A stretch of DNA of 64,000 nt from Streptosporangium sp. NBC_01495 (GCF_036250735.1 NZ_CP109430.1:7254001-7318000), one strand, 5' to 3'; shown: positions 53,145-62,666, counted from the first letter of the stretch. The notes: a model not told the origin generated them from the letters alone. Made by a program: numbers and translations.

Positions 53145-54791
53145 TTGTTTCAGCATGCCCGCGGGGCCCTCGGCCTGATCGCGAACCGTCCCGCCCCGTC
53201 CTCCCTCGCGACAGCGGACGGCCCGGTCGTCTACCCGGCCGGGCGGTTCCCAGCGATCAAAGTGGCCGAGGTCATGCGGGGCCGGGTCACGTTCGTCGGC
53301 CTGCCCCCCGTCGACCTGGACCCGGACATCGACTGGTGCCTCGACCCGTACCGCAACCGTTCCTGGGCACTGAACCTGCACGCGCTGAGATGGATGGGAC
53401 GGCTGGTCGGGGAGTACGAGCGGTCAGGGAGACCGGAGTACCTCACCCGCGCCGTGGAGATCGCCGCTGACTGGGTCAGGAAGAACCCGCGCGGCGGGAA
53501 CGGTGTCAGCCCCTGGGCCTGGGCCGAGCACCCGGTCGCGCTGCGCGCACCGGCCCTGGTCTGCCTCAGCGCGTACGTGCGTGCCGACTGGCTGTCCGAC
53601 AGTCTGGTCGAGCACGCCGGGATCCTGTCCGACCCCGCGCTCTACCGCCGGGGCCACAACCACGGCCTGGACCAGGACATCGCGCTGCTGGCAATCGGCT
53701 GCCGTCTTGGGCGGGAACGGTGGAAGGACCTGGCCATCCGGCGGATGGCCGAGTCGGCGGAACTCTCCATCGACGCGCAGGGAGCGCTGCACGAGCAGGC
53801 TCCGAGATACGGCGTATACGTTCACCAACGGCTGGGGACGGCCATGGAGGCGATCGGGAGGTCCGAGGCCGAGATCCCCGCCGGTCTCGCCGCGCGGCGG
53901 GCATCGCTGGAGACGTACGTCAGCCACGCCACCCAGCCCGACGGCCGCCTGGTGCCGATCGGTGACAGCCCGGCCGACACGCGCCCCGAGGGTTTCCCGC
54001 ACGGGGAGAGCACCGTGAAGGTGTTCGACGGCGGTTACGTCTTCGGCAGGACGGCGTGGGACGACCCGGAATCCGCCTACTACTCGATCAGGTTCGGCCC
54101 CGGGCGCCGCCTGCACGGCCACGAGGACCATCTGGGCGTCACCTATCACGCCCACGGCCGGGACATCCTGGTGGAGGCGGGTTTCCACTCCTACGAGAGA
54201 ACGGCCTACCGGGAGTGGACGGCCTCCCCCGAGGCGCACAACGTTCCCATCGTCGTGGACGCCGCCTTCCGTGCGGGTACGGCGACACGCCTCGCGAGCT
54301 CGTCCGTGGGCCGCACCCGCCAGTCCTACACGCTCACCGACGACGCGTACGGTGTCAGTCGCACGCGCTCGGTCCTGGTCTGCCACGGCGCCGACCTGAT
54401 GGCCGTACTGGACACGGTCCCGGCAGGGTCGGCGCTGCGCAACCTGTGGCACCTCGGCCCGTCGCTCAGGGTGGTCTCCAACCGCGACGGCAGGGTGGTG
54501 CTGGCCGACGGGAACTGGCGGGCGACGCTGCTGCAACTCGCGATGCCCTCCCTCCTGCCGGTCGGCGGCCAGGAGGTGCGGGCCTGCGAGATCTCGACCG
54601 GCTACCTCAGGAAGGCGGACACGGCGACGGTGCTCTCCCCTCCGGCCTCCTCCCTGCTGACCCTGATCGTCCCGGGCACCGAAGACCCGGAGGTCACCCT
54701 CTCCGAGGGGAGGGTGACCGTCCACACCCCCGGCGGCCCCGTCTCCTTCGCTCAGTCGCTCGACTTCACGCCCTCGCTCGACCGTCCATGA
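53145..54791 (+). CDS. Heparinase II/III-family protein
   Basis: The protein has 548 residues if started at TTG 53145, with GGAG 9 nt upstream; the frame is open to 52980 but that part overlaps repeats. An all-helical toroid domain (~90-330: LNLHALRWMGRLVGEYERSG, GHNHGLDQDIALLAIGCRLG) is followed by a beta-sandwich (~350-548) with HGHEDHLGVTYHAHGRDILVEAGFHSYE. That arrangement is typical of heparinase II/III lyases. No signal peptide is seen. The polysaccharide substrate is unknown. Confidence 0.82.
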   Translation: MFQHARGALGLIANRPAPSSLATADGPVVYPAGRFPAIKVAEVMRGRVTFVGLPPVDLDPDIDWCLDPYRNRSWALNLHALRWMGRLVGEYERSGRPEYLTRAVEIAADWVRKNPRGGNGVSPWAWAEHPVALRAPALVCLSAYVRADWLSDSLVEHAGILSDPALYRRGHNHGLDQDIALLAIGCRLGRERWKDLAIRRMAESAELSIDAQGALHEQAPRYGVYVHQRLGTAMEAIGRSEAEIPAGLAARRASLETYVSHATQPDGRLVPIGDSPADTRPEGFPHGESTVKVFDGGYVFGRTAWDDPESAYYSIRFGPGRRLHGHEDHLGVTYHAHGRDILVEAGFHSYERTAYREWTASPEAHNVPIVVDAAFRAGTATRLASSSVGRTRQSYTLTDDAYGVSRTRSVLVCHGADLMAVLDTVPAGSALRNLWHLGPSLRVVSNRDGRVVLADGNWRATLLQLAMPSLLPVGGQEVRACEISTGYLRKADTATVLSPPASSLLTLIVPGTEDPEVTLSEGRVTVHTPGGPVSFAQSLDFTPSLDRP

Positions 54792-54868
54792 CGGGCGCCG
54801 CGTCCCCCGTTCCCTTCGAGCCGGTAACCCGGTGGCCGTCCAACCGTCGCCCATGACACGGTGTACCG

Positions 54869-55438
54869 GTGTCCGATCTCATCAGAGCGCCCCGCTCGGT
54901 CGCCGAGGCCGTCGCCGCCGAGCGGGACGGCGAGCGGTTGCGTTACCTGTTCTTCTGGGGCCACCAGCCGCCGCGTGACGGCGGAGTCGGCGCCGGGTGC
55001 CTCAGCCAGTGGTGGGAGGCCACCTTCACCTCGGAGGGGCACGACTTCCGGTCGGCCGAGCACTACATGATGGCGCACAAGGCATGGCTGTTCGGCGACG
55101 GCAGGACCGCCGCGCGCATCCTCGCCGCCGAGCACCCCGGCGAGGCCAAGAAACTCGGCCGCGAGGTCCGCGGCTTCGACGGGGCCGTGTGGGACGAGCA
55201 CCGCTACGAGATCGTGGTGCGCGGCAACATCGCCAAGTTCGGCGAGCACCCCGAGCTGAAGGACTTCCTGCTCGGCACCCGCTCCCGCGTCCTGGTCGAG
55301 GCCAGCCCCGTCGACCGGATCTGGGGCATCGGACTCGCCGCCGACGACGAACGCGCCGCCTCCCCCACCACCTGGCGGGGCCTGAACCTGCTCGGCTTCG
55401 CCCTCATGGACGCCCGCGACGCCCTGGACGCCACATGA
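54869..55438 (+). CDS. NADAR-domain protein (YbiA-like)
   Basis: The 189-residue protein starts at GTG 54869. Its NADAR core is clear: RYLFFWGHQPP, LSQWWEATFTSEGHDFRSAEHYMMAHKAWLFGD, AAEHPGEAKKLGREVRGF and DRIWGIGLAADDERA. NADAR proteins process ADP-ribose or riboflavin-pathway N-glycosides, and some remove ADP-ribose from guanine. It is a single gene; no toxin partner is adjacent. Confidence 0.9.
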   Translation: MSDLIRAPRSVAEAVAAERDGERLRYLFFWGHQPPRDGGVGAGCLSQWWEATFTSEGHDFRSAEHYMMAHKAWLFGDGRTAARILAAEHPGEAKKLGREVRGFDGAVWDEHRYEIVVRGNIAKFGEHPELKDFLLGTRSRVLVEASPVDRIWGIGLAADDERAASPTTWRGLNLLGFALMDARDALDAT

Positions 55439-55463
55439 CCCACTCCCTCCGGAACGGCATGCC

Positions 55464-55790
55464 TCACGCCCCGCCGACGGATGACCCATCGCCACGGCCC
55501 TCCGGCCGCTGTAGTTGCCGGATCTGGAGGTGCAGTTCCCGTTCACGGTTCGCGCGTTGCTGCTCACGCCGTAGCTCCTGTTCTTCGGCGGCCCTGTCGT
55601 CCCAGCGTGTCCGGGTCTCCTTGATGTGATAGAGGGTGGCACGGGATATCCAGGCGGCGGCGATCACGATGGCCATGGCCCTGTTCACCTGACCGGTGAG
55701 GAGCAGCACGAAAGTGGCCATGAAACACACCCATATCGTGGCCTTCGCGGCGTTCTCTATCGCGTCGATGTGAGCTTCGAACAGTGTCAT
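55464..55790 (-). CDS. Small membrane protein with coiled-coil tail
   Basis: The protein has 108 residues. Two hydrophobic helices are seen (ATIWVCFMATFVLLLTG and MAIVIAAAWISRATLYHI). A highly charged coiled coil follows (RAAEEQELRREQQRANRERE). The start ATG 55790 is followed by an amphipathic helix. No family is recognised. It is convergent with the NADAR gene and may anchor a partner at the membrane. Confidence 0.6.
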   Translation of the reverse strand: MTLFEAHIDAIENAAKATIWVCFMATFVLLLTGQVNRAMAIVIAAAWISRATLYHIKETRTRWDDRAAEEQELRREQQRANRERELHLQIRQLQRPEGRGDGSSVGGA

Positions 55791-56004
55791 TCGTTACCCC
55801 GGTGCGGTTTGGGTGAAGTAGTCGGTTTGACATGAGATGGAATGACCGAGATGTCAGCCCGTCGACTCTCGTGCCCACGGATACGGATACGGCGACCGAA
55901 GCGCGATGTCGGCGCTCTCCGGGCCTTGTCGGAATAGATGATCAATACCTACTGTGGTATTCGACTTTCTCTTCCATCAGGGGTCAGGAGAGGACGGGGG
56001 CGGC

Positions 56005-56313
56005 GTGGCCGAGCGGATGGTGCCCAGTCCCCGGCACGAGCGGCTGAGGCAACTGCTCGTGGAGGCCGAAGAGCGGGCACACGAGGTACGACAGGCATAC
56101 CAGCGCGCCTCCTCGGCGATGCGGTCGGGACAGGTGTGGACGGGGCCGACGGCCACCACCTGGACCACCGAGCTGGAAGACCGGCACCAACGGCTCGGAC
56201 GGCTCGCCCAGAACGTGGTGGACGCGGTCGAGGAGGAGCTGCGCCGCTCTCCTCCGCTGGTGACCGAGGCCGAGGCGAACGCCATGCGCCGGGAGATGGC
56301 CGGACGCACGTGA
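56005..56313 (+). CDS. WXG100-like small protein
   Basis: About 102 residues from GTG 56005; frames to 55954 exist. It is almost wholly helical, with a central WTGPTATTW turn that resembles the WxG hairpin of ESX substrates, flanked by LRQLLVEAEERAHEVRQAYQ and LGRLAQNVVDAVEEELRR. It is 28 bp upstream of the 667-residue gene and probably its secretion or chaperone partner. No ESX genes are in the window. Confidence 0.65.
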   Translation: MAERMVPSPRHERLRQLLVEAEERAHEVRQAYQRASSAMRSGQVWTGPTATTWTTELEDRHQRLGRLAQNVVDAVEEELRRSPPLVTEAEANAMRREMAGRT

Positions 56314-56341
56314 CCGCCATGACCATGAGGGGGACCGTTCC

Positions 56342-58345
56342 ATGGCACCGACCGCCGAGTTCTGCGGCATCGACCCCGAGCAGATGGGGCAGCTCGCCAC
56401 CTCCCTGGGCGGCGCCGCCGACCGGCTGACCGCGTTCCGCGAGGAGTTCGACAGAAAGCTCGGCCAGAACGGGATCAGCGTCCCCGCGCTGCGGGAGATC
56501 GCCGACATCGCCGACTGGGGCCGGACCCAGGTCTCCATGCTCCACGGCCGGATCGACCTGATCCATGCCCTGGGAAACGGCGCCCCTGAGCTGGGTGCGG
56601 CGGGCGGCGCGGTCTCGATGGCGGCGGGCGGGCAGGGGCTCGTCCGCCTCCCCGACGAGTTGAAGGACTTCGACCTCGCCCAGGGCCTGGCCAGGATGTA
56701 CGGCGAGGACATCCTCGTGAACTTCAGCGGCGAGTCGCAGGCAAAGCTCATCCACGAGCACATCGACGACGTCGCCAAACTCGCTGAAAACCCCCAGGCC
56801 GCCGCCGCCTTCTTCGCCCTGCTCTCCCCCAAGGTCCGGGACGCACTGCCCAGCATCATCGCGGTCACCGGCGGCAAGACCGCCAAACAGGACCTGGCCA
56901 CCTTCAGCAAGGCCCTCGGTGCGGCCCTGAACGCCCCCGCCCTCATTCCAGCGTTCGCCAAGGTCAGAGACGACCTGGTCAAACCGGTCGACGGCAAGAT
57001 CGTCGCGTGGAACCGGCTCGCGCTGCTCAAGGACGCGAACGCCCCCTCGTCCATCCGCAGCGCGGCGGCCCGCGCGCTGGTCCTGGACGAGTTCGCCAAG
57101 AGGCCCGGACAGGAGTGGCGCGCCGGATCCCTCGGCGGCAAGAAGTACGACCTGCCTGACGACCTGGTCGCCATGGGCCTGGAGGTGCTCGACGGAGACG
57201 GCGCGGCGGTGCGGGACGCCTTCGCCAAGATGGGCGGGACCGACGTCAAGCTCAGCCAGGTCGACAAGATGAAACTGTTCCTCGACTACGCCAAAGGCGC
57301 GAGCACCGGGGACGAGGTGGCCGACGCCTTCGGCCGGGCGATGGAGGCGGGCACCGAGGCCAAGACCGAGAAGGCCGGTCAGCACAGCCCGGAGGCCGCA
57401 GCCTTCGCCTTCGACGCCATCCGTGCCGCTGCCTCCTTCGGCGCAGACCTTCCGAGACCAGCGATGGACTCCATGAGCGTGATAGCAAAATCGTATGTCC
57501 ATGAATTGGCCTCGGGCGCTCGTTTCGATAAAGCCATGGATCGAGCCTCCGGAATGGGCGTCCCGACAAACTGGACCTCCCTTCCCAACGTGACCCCATC
57601 CTTCTATCTCAGCCCCGGCGACACTTACCGCTTCATGAAGACCTTTGCAGGAGAAAAGCACCTCACCGATGATTTCGACACGGCCGCCGGCAAGTTCCGA
57701 TACGAAATGCTTACAGCCGCCGCTCAACTTGATGCGCAGGCAGAGGATGGTCATTTCCAAAGAATTGCAAAAATGTTCGGTGACCTCGCCGCTCTGGAGT
57801 TCAAGGCCACGCTGGACGTGCGCGGGGAGATGGACGCCACCTATGATCTGGTCCGCGACATCGCTAAGAACACTGTCTCTCTCGGAATCGACAGCGTTCC
57901 ATTGGCGGGTCCCCTCGCACATTATGCTGTCGAGACGGGATGGGAACTGGCCAAGGCGTACGGTGTCAGTATTCTGCTCGACGACCAGGTGGAAAGGCTC
58001 GGGACGCGAGTCGAGGAAGCCACTGGGGCACGGTCAGACTTCGTCTTACGCCAAAAATACGACATAGCATATCTCCTTCACCAAGCCGGTTACCCGGCGA
58101 GTGAACCTCCTGCCGAACTAATTAGCAAGAGCACCGGCGACCTCAAGACCTACGACGAACTTCTTTCAGAGGCAAAGATGGAAGCCAAGGGAGGCAGCAG
58201 AGAATGGGAGCAAGCACTGCGAGATAAACTAGTTCCTTACGAACGCTGGATGGACGGCAACGGCAAGCTTGACGACAAAATTGAGGATGCAACGCGATTC
58301 CAAACAAGTGAGCATGCCAAGGAGCAGATAAGAATCTGGAAGTAA
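56342..58345 (+). CDS. Large WXG-associated protein with divergent C-terminal region
   Basis: The protein has 667 residues. Residues ~1-90 are helical and resemble a WXG/LXG-type leader (CGIDPEQMGQLATSLGGAADRLTAFREEF). Residues ~100-380 are conserved-looking, helical, in GC-rich codons. From about residue 380 (57480) codon use becomes AT-richer to the end (IAKSYVHELASGARFDKAMD, HLTDDFDTAAGKFRYEMLTA). A modular swap of the C-terminus, as in polymorphic toxins, is plausible. No toxin fold is recognised. Confidence 0.6.
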   Translation: MAPTAEFCGIDPEQMGQLATSLGGAADRLTAFREEFDRKLGQNGISVPALREIADIADWGRTQVSMLHGRIDLIHALGNGAPELGAAGGAVSMAAGGQGLVRLPDELKDFDLAQGLARMYGEDILVNFSGESQAKLIHEHIDDVAKLAENPQAAAAFFALLSPKVRDALPSIIAVTGGKTAKQDLATFSKALGAALNAPALIPAFAKVRDDLVKPVDGKIVAWNRLALLKDANAPSSIRSAAARALVLDEFAKRPGQEWRAGSLGGKKYDLPDDLVAMGLEVLDGDGAAVRDAFAKMGGTDVKLSQVDKMKLFLDYAKGASTGDEVADAFGRAMEAGTEAKTEKAGQHSPEAAAFAFDAIRAAASFGADLPRPAMDSMSVIAKSYVHELASGARFDKAMDRASGMGVPTNWTSLPNVTPSFYLSPGDTYRFMKTFAGEKHLTDDFDTAAGKFRYEMLTAAAQLDAQAEDGHFQRIAKMFGDLAALEFKATLDVRGEMDATYDLVRDIAKNTVSLGIDSVPLAGPLAHYAVETGWELAKAYGVSILLDDQVERLGTRVEEATGARSDFVLRQKYDIAYLLHQAGYPASEPPAELISKSTGDLKTYDELLSEAKMEAKGGSREWEQALRDKLVPYERWMDGNGKLDDKIEDATRFQTSEHAKEQIRIWK

Positions 58346-58356
58346 GAAAATATCCT

Positions 58357-58833
58357 CTATTTCGGCAGACAAGCGGTCATCGCATGTAGCCGCCAAGTAG
58401 GGGAATCAGGAGCAACATACACAGTCACCCTGACCTCCGGATCTCCCTTCGTGCCGTAGATGAATCGTCCATCCTCTGCATCCGCCTGACTGAAATCGAA
58501 ATCGAGTTTGTATCCGAGCACTTGCACAAGCGTGTTCTCCATCAGTCCTTGAGTCAAATCAAGATGGCCGTCCACATCAGAACCTTTACGCTCGTAGTCT
58601 GCCGTGGCTCGAAGCACCCTTTTGAACTTGTCCTTGTCACAAGGGATGTCCTTGTCAGGACGTTGCAGGATACGCAGTTTCTTGCTTGGGTTCTTGAAGA
58701 CGTCGTCGGTTTCCAAGCGCTGCGTGTCTTTCTGTAGCTCCGCCGCCGCGTCCTTCAGGGAAGGATCGGAAGCACATCCTGAGGCCACTATCATCAGCGC
58801 CAGACCGACGGCGAGTAACCGGGTGGAGCGCAT
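58357..58833 (-). CDS. Small lipoprotein, AT-richer, convergent with the WXG-associated gene
   Basis: The protein has 158 residues. The signal peptide (MRSTRLLAVGLALMIVASGC) ends in a lipobox with Cys20. The mature part has DKDIPCDKDKFKRVLRATADYERKG, then HLDLTQGLMENTLVQVLGYKLDFDF, and a final TACLPK. Codon use matches the AT-rich 3' part of the convergent gene, so both may have arrived together. An immunity or accessory role is speculative. Confidence 0.7.
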   Translation of the reverse strand: MRSTRLLAVGLALMIVASGCASDPSLKDAAAELQKDTQRLETDDVFKNPSKKLRILQRPDKDIPCDKDKFKRVLRATADYERKGSDVDGHLDLTQGLMENTLVQVLGYKLDFDFSQADAEDGRFIYGTKGDPEVRVTVYVAPDSPTWRLHAMTACLPK

Positions 58834-58875
58834 TTAGGACCTCCGGGGGTGGTGGGCGCCGGGACGTATCAATCT

Positions 58876-59034
58876 TTACCCACCTGGCCCGCGTTCGCCA
58901 CACCCTTTCCATACTCGTTCGTCAGCTATGGGGAGTTGCCAGGTCACGCCGACCGCTGTCGTCAGCCAGGGCAGGGGCATGTCCTCGCGGGTTAGAGCCG
59001 TGATCCGCTCGGCCGGCGGCTCGCTCGTCGTCAT
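58876..59034 (-). CDS. Small hypothetical upstream of the DUF5753 gene
   Basis: A 52-residue ORF starts at ATG 59034 with a good site (GAAAGGTGAGG). It reads MTTSEPPAERITALTREDMP, then LPWLTTAVGVTWQLPIADERVWKG. It is divergent from the XRE regulator gene at 59326. Such tiny genes are frequent in actinomycete XRE/DUF397 loci. Function unknown. Confidence 0.45.
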   Translation of the reverse strand: MTTSEPPAERITALTREDMPLPWLTTAVGVTWQLPIADERVWKGCGERGPGG

Positions 59035-59325
59035 GGCCTCACCTTTCGAATGCTTTCCGATGCTCGTGATGGGAGACTGAAAGAGGGCTATCTCATTCAC
59101 GTCCGACCCGATTCGTCTCCGGTCAAGGAAGTTGTTTACCGCTTTCTTGTCAACACTTTCGTTAGGAGGATTCCTGTGCCTAGAATGCCTTATCGGTAGT
59201 CGACCGACTACCGGATCGGCAATCCAGGCTAGAGCGGATGATGACAGCCGTTGGTCTACCTGGACTGAATTCAATATCACCGGCCGACCATTAAGTCCGT
59301 TTTTTCTAAATCGGGAGGAAAAGCG

Positions 59326-60153
59326 ATGGAAGGTGCGCCGCCCCTCGACCCTGGATCCCCTCGTGTGCAGTTTGGTGCCGAGATGCGTCGGTTGCGAGAG
59401 GCCGCGCAGCTCTCGCAGTCCTCCGTGGCCTCCCGGCTGGGATGTACGCAGACTCAGGTCAGCCGCCTGGAGGGCGCCAGTCGCACCCCGTCGAAATCCG
59501 ACGCCGAGAAGCTGGACCGGCTGTTCGCGACGGCCGACGGCAATGCCTTCACCCGGCTCCGCCAGCGCATCCTCGCCCAGCCCGGCGGTCCGATCTGGTT
59601 CCAGAGCTGGGTCGAGGAGATTGAACCGACTGCCCTCGTCCTACGCTCCTGGGATCCCCTTCTCATCCCCGGCCTTCTCCAAACGGAGTCCTACGCTCGG
59701 CACATCTTCAGCCAGGAACCTCAGACGACCCCAGAAGAGGTTGAAGGACGAGTCCAAACCCGCATACAGCGGCAGCAAACCCTCGATCGGGACACCCCCT
59801 TCTCGCTCCTCATGCTCATCGACGCGGGCGTGCTACGCCGTAAGGTCGGTGGAGCCAAGGTGATGCACGAGCAGCTCGGCCATCTACTGGAGATCACCCA
59901 GAGGTCGACCATCTCCATTCAGGTCGTCAGTCCTGAATGCCTGACCGGCCTGATGGGCGCATTCATGATTGCCGAACTTCCGCATGGGCAACCGGACGCC
60001 ATCCACGTGGACTCATCGGACGAGGGGCATGTCACGACTGATCATGATTCCGTGGCCGCCATCTGGAAGCGCTATGAGACGATCCGGCTCTGGGCCTATC
60101 CTGAGCACATGTCCCTCAAAATGATCGAGGATGTGAGACAGGAATGGACCTGA
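59326..60153 (+). CDS. XRE regulator with DUF5753 (Scr1/WhiJ-like)
   Basis: The protein has 275 residues from ATG 59326, which has GGGAGGAAA upstream. The HTH lies at ~15-65 (FGAEMRRLREAAQLSQSSVA, RLGCTQTQVSRLEGASRTPS). The DUF5753 domain (~100-270) shows LRSWDPLLIPGLLQTESYAR, QRQQTLDRD and the C-terminal WAYPEHMSLKMIEDVRQEW. It overlaps the DUF397 gene by 10 nt. Such pairs control development or secondary metabolism as in WhiJ; the ligand is unknown. Confidence 0.92.
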   Translation: MEGAPPLDPGSPRVQFGAEMRRLREAAQLSQSSVASRLGCTQTQVSRLEGASRTPSKSDAEKLDRLFATADGNAFTRLRQRILAQPGGPIWFQSWVEEIEPTALVLRSWDPLLIPGLLQTESYARHIFSQEPQTTPEEVEGRVQTRIQRQQTLDRDTPFSLLMLIDAGVLRRKVGGAKVMHEQLGHLLEITQRSTISIQVVSPECLTGLMGAFMIAELPHGQPDAIHVDSSDEGHVTTDHDSVAAIWKRYETIRLWAYPEHMSLKMIEDVRQEWT

Positions 60154-60350
60154 GCGCTGCGGTATGGCGTAAGTCGTCGCGCTCCGGCGGAAATGGTGGC
60201 CAGTGTGTAGAGGTAGCCGCCAACCTGCCCGGAGTGGTCGCGGTCCGTGACAGTAAAGACCCCGGCGGCCCCAAGCTGCTCTTCGCCCCCGCCGGATGGA
60301 AGTCATTCATCAGTGGTGTCAAGACCGGCGAGTTCGACTCTCTGACCTGA
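60144..60350 (+). CDS. DUF397 protein
   Basis: The 68-residue protein is a complete DUF397 domain: AVWRKSSRSGGNGGQCVEVA, VVAVRDSKDPGGPKLLFAPA and GWKSFISGVKTGEF. It overlaps the upstream regulator, so they are translationally coupled. DUF397 proteins are thought to be the antagonist or partner of DUF5753 regulators. Confidence 0.92.
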   Translation: MDLSAAVWRKSSRSGGNGGQCVEVAANLPGVVAVRDSKDPGGPKLLFAPAGWKSFISGVKTGEFDSLT

Positions 60351-60511
60351 CCTTTCGTTCTCTCGGTTCGTCGACTATCACGCCTCCAGGCTGCGGAGCG
60401 GCGGCCGGGACGTCTGACCTGACAACGGTCGTCTGTCCCGGCCGAAGCCGGTGGAGGAAAGCGTCAGAAGAGAGCACCATCCAGGGGGAGTCGAGCAAGG
60501 AGGCGGTTTCC

Positions 60512-60910
60512 TCAGCCACGAGGTTCGGGCTTTCCGTGCGGCTCGCGACCGGTGGACCGGGACCTATCGTGGCTGCGGGGCTCGTTCTCTTGGCACGGGT
60601 GATCCTCCTCCTCGTCCAGCGCGTACACTTCAAGAACCGCTTCGTTGATCTCAGCGTGCAGTTCCCTGATCCGCTGAATCTCCGGATCGGACACAACTGG
60701 CTCGTTCGCGGCGGCCATGGAGCGGACGCCCGGCGAGATCGCGTTCGTCTCCAGCTCAGGAGAGCCGGCCTGGATCCTGGAGCCCCCGTTCGCCGCATGG
60801 TGGATCTTCCTGCACCCGGCACAGAGAAAGATCGCATACTGACGTCCGTCGACCCGACCACGCGGGACCCGGCCGAAGGTCGGCCGGGATACCGCGACAC
60901 GGCTACATCA
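60512..60910 (-). pseudogene. Decayed reading frame downstream of the 60908 gene
   Basis: After the TGA at 60908..60910, the minus strand stays open in the same frame as the upstream gene down to 60512. It reads GRQYAIFLCAGCRKIHHAAN, then from ATG 60718 DPEIQRIRELHAEINEAVLE. The CxxC/HH block and the helix LHAEINEAVLEVY resemble nuclease or Eco57I-type methyltransferase pieces. I cannot prove either. It may be the tail of a longer gene cut by a nonsense change, or a separate 68-residue ORF. Confidence 0.3.
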
Positions 60911-61624
60911 GTCGTCCACCGCGACGACCCTGACCGTTCGTGCCGAACCGCCTTTGAGCCTATGGTCCTCGCCCACGGAAGCCGCAGTGAGGAATTGTCC
61001 GAGTTCGGCGAAAGGAGACACTCGTTCGTAGCCGTCGAGTTCGACCGCGGAAACGACGACCGTCCCCTCTTCTCCATCGGGGTGGCGGATGCGCACGAGG
61101 CTGCCCGGTGTGACCAGGCCGCATCCGGCGGGGCGGCTCTTCAGGCGAGGCCAGCCGCGCATGGAGTACAGGTCACGACGCCGGACGCCCAACTGATCCC
61201 GATAGGGCTCGACGTTCTCGTCTCGAGCGCTCGAACCGATGGAACGAGTGCTTCGGAGCCTGTTCTCGATCGCCCTGATCTCGGCCCGGACCCGCTCGAC
61301 CGCGTTGGCCGTCAGAAACGCCCCCGCACGAACGCATGCCTCGCCTCGGAAGGACAGGCCGTGGCGTCGCGCGAAACCTCTCAGGCTCTCCCTTACCGTG
61401 GAGTGCTCCAATTCGTCGGCGTCCATCCGATAACCGCCGAGCCGATAGTCGAACTGAACTAGCCCGCTGGTTATCCGTCGTAGCTCTCTGTTGAACTCGG
61501 GATTCTTGGGAAAACGGATGACGAGGCTGTTCCCTGCGAGCCGAATCGAGTTGTCCGTCGTCACATACACCGCCCATGCCATAGAGATGAGCAACATCAT
61601 CGGCATGCACGGCATGATCCGCAA
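60908..61624 (-). CDS. Hypothetical protein with HARP-like N-terminus and GreA-C-like C-terminus
   Basis: Up to 238 residues; the start is unclear (ATG 61624 or ATG 61582). Residues ~25-95 (SLVIRFPKNPEFNRELRRIT, VQFDYRLGGYRM, FARRHGLSF) resemble the small HARP-like domain that precedes SNF2-type helicases. The last ~65 residues (GSLVRIRHPDGEEGTVVVS, VSPFAELGQFLTAASVGE, VRVVAVDD) resemble the C-terminal domain of GreA/GreB. No helicase follows. Both matches are by eye and need a profile search. Confidence 0.45.
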   Translation of the reverse strand: MRIMPCMPMMLLISMAWAVYVTTDNSIRLAGNSLVIRFPKNPEFNRELRRITSGLVQFDYRLGGYRMDADELEHSTVRESLRGFARRHGLSFRGEACVRAGAFLTANAVERVRAEIRAIENRLRSTRSIGSSARDENVEPYRDQLGVRRRDLYSMRGWPRLKSRPAGCGLVTPGSLVRIRHPDGEEGTVVVSAVELDGYERVSPFAELGQFLTAASVGEDHRLKGGSARTVRVVAVDD

Positions 61625-61988
61625 TACGATTTAATAAGAGTCTGCCGACCCGCGGGGATATCGGCTGGACCATACGAGCAGGGGCATGCCGGTCCGTTTT
61701 CGACTCTCCTGCGGCAGGCACACCGCGAGGACGCACAGTCCAGGGCTGGCCGTCCCAGGACAGAATGAGCTGGGTCATGGCCGAACGGTGCCTGCTTCAG
61801 CAGCCGCTCACATTTTCGGTTGTCCGAATCGGCGGACGTTTTTCGAAAGCCGCACAACTCGCGAATCTCACCGCGGACCCAAAAGTTCACCGGCTACTCG
61901 CATACCCACCGACCGAGTTTTCCGGGATCGGCCCTGCCCGCATAGGGCGGAGCCGCCGCCGGCAACTCGTTCATCCGTACGACGATCG
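61625..61988. other. Gene-poor region between accessory genes
   Basis: Short frames on both strands (for example 61686-62141 plus) lack ribosome sites and family patterns. It carries the promoter for the minus-strand gene at 60908 and nothing else I can support. Confidence 0.4.
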
Positions 61989-62417
61989 TCAGATCCGATC
62001 GAGCAGGTGACCGAAGACGGTGAGGCCCACGCACTCCAGCGAGTATCCGTACGGGATCTCGTTCTCACCGGTGTTCACGGATTTGGGAAACGTCCGCATG
62101 TTGGAGCTGTGGAAGAACTTCTCGGGGAGGGTCACTCCTGAGACCGTACGTATGTCGTCCAGCCTTACCCAGGGCGGCACGATCACGGCGATGGTCTGCC
62201 GCCGGAGCCTCTTGCGGTCGAGGTAGACGACCCGGTGTCGGCCGGGATGGACAAGTTCAAGTTTGCTCTTGGTGGCATGCGAGGGCTGGAAGCCGTGCTC
62301 ACCCGCCAGGGCCACCAGGCGTTCCTCCAGATCGTTCGCCCACGTACCAACGCCCGAGTCAGGCCAGGGGACGGGAAGGAAGCGAAGTGACGCGGTGGGA
62401 GGGATCGACTCGATCAT
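61989..62417 (-). CDS. Hypothetical protein, possible DNA-processing remnant
   Basis: The 142-residue ORF has genuine-looking composition. It contains WANDLEERLVALAGEHGFQP, KLELVHPGRHRVVYLDRKRL, TIAVIVPPWVRLDDIRTVSG and a tail ending VGLTVFGHLLDRI. No motif is recognised. It may be related to the accessory gene upstream at 60908, but they are 364 bp apart. Start ATG 62417. Confidence 0.5.
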   Translation of the reverse strand: MIESIPPTASLRFLPVPWPDSGVGTWANDLEERLVALAGEHGFQPSHATKSKLELVHPGRHRVVYLDRKRLRRQTIAVIVPPWVRLDDIRTVSGVTLPEKFFHSSNMRTFPKSVNTGENEIPYGYSLECVGLTVFGHLLDRI

Positions 62418-62666
62418 GATCGGACTCTACGACGTCCCGTCGGAACGCGCGCCGCCAAGGTGGCCGGGCCACCTGCCACGGCTGGTTGAACTCGTGGTGT
62501 CGCAGGGGCCGACTGTGACTTAGCACTTCATCTGGCAAGTGAGCGGTTCACCTGGTGGGCTGAGCGCTCTGGTCGGCGAGCTGAGCATTGCGGCCGGTGA
62601 GCGAGTTGATCTCTGTTTGGCGATGGTGCGGATGTTGTCGCGGAGCGGGTGCATAGGATCGTCGGC

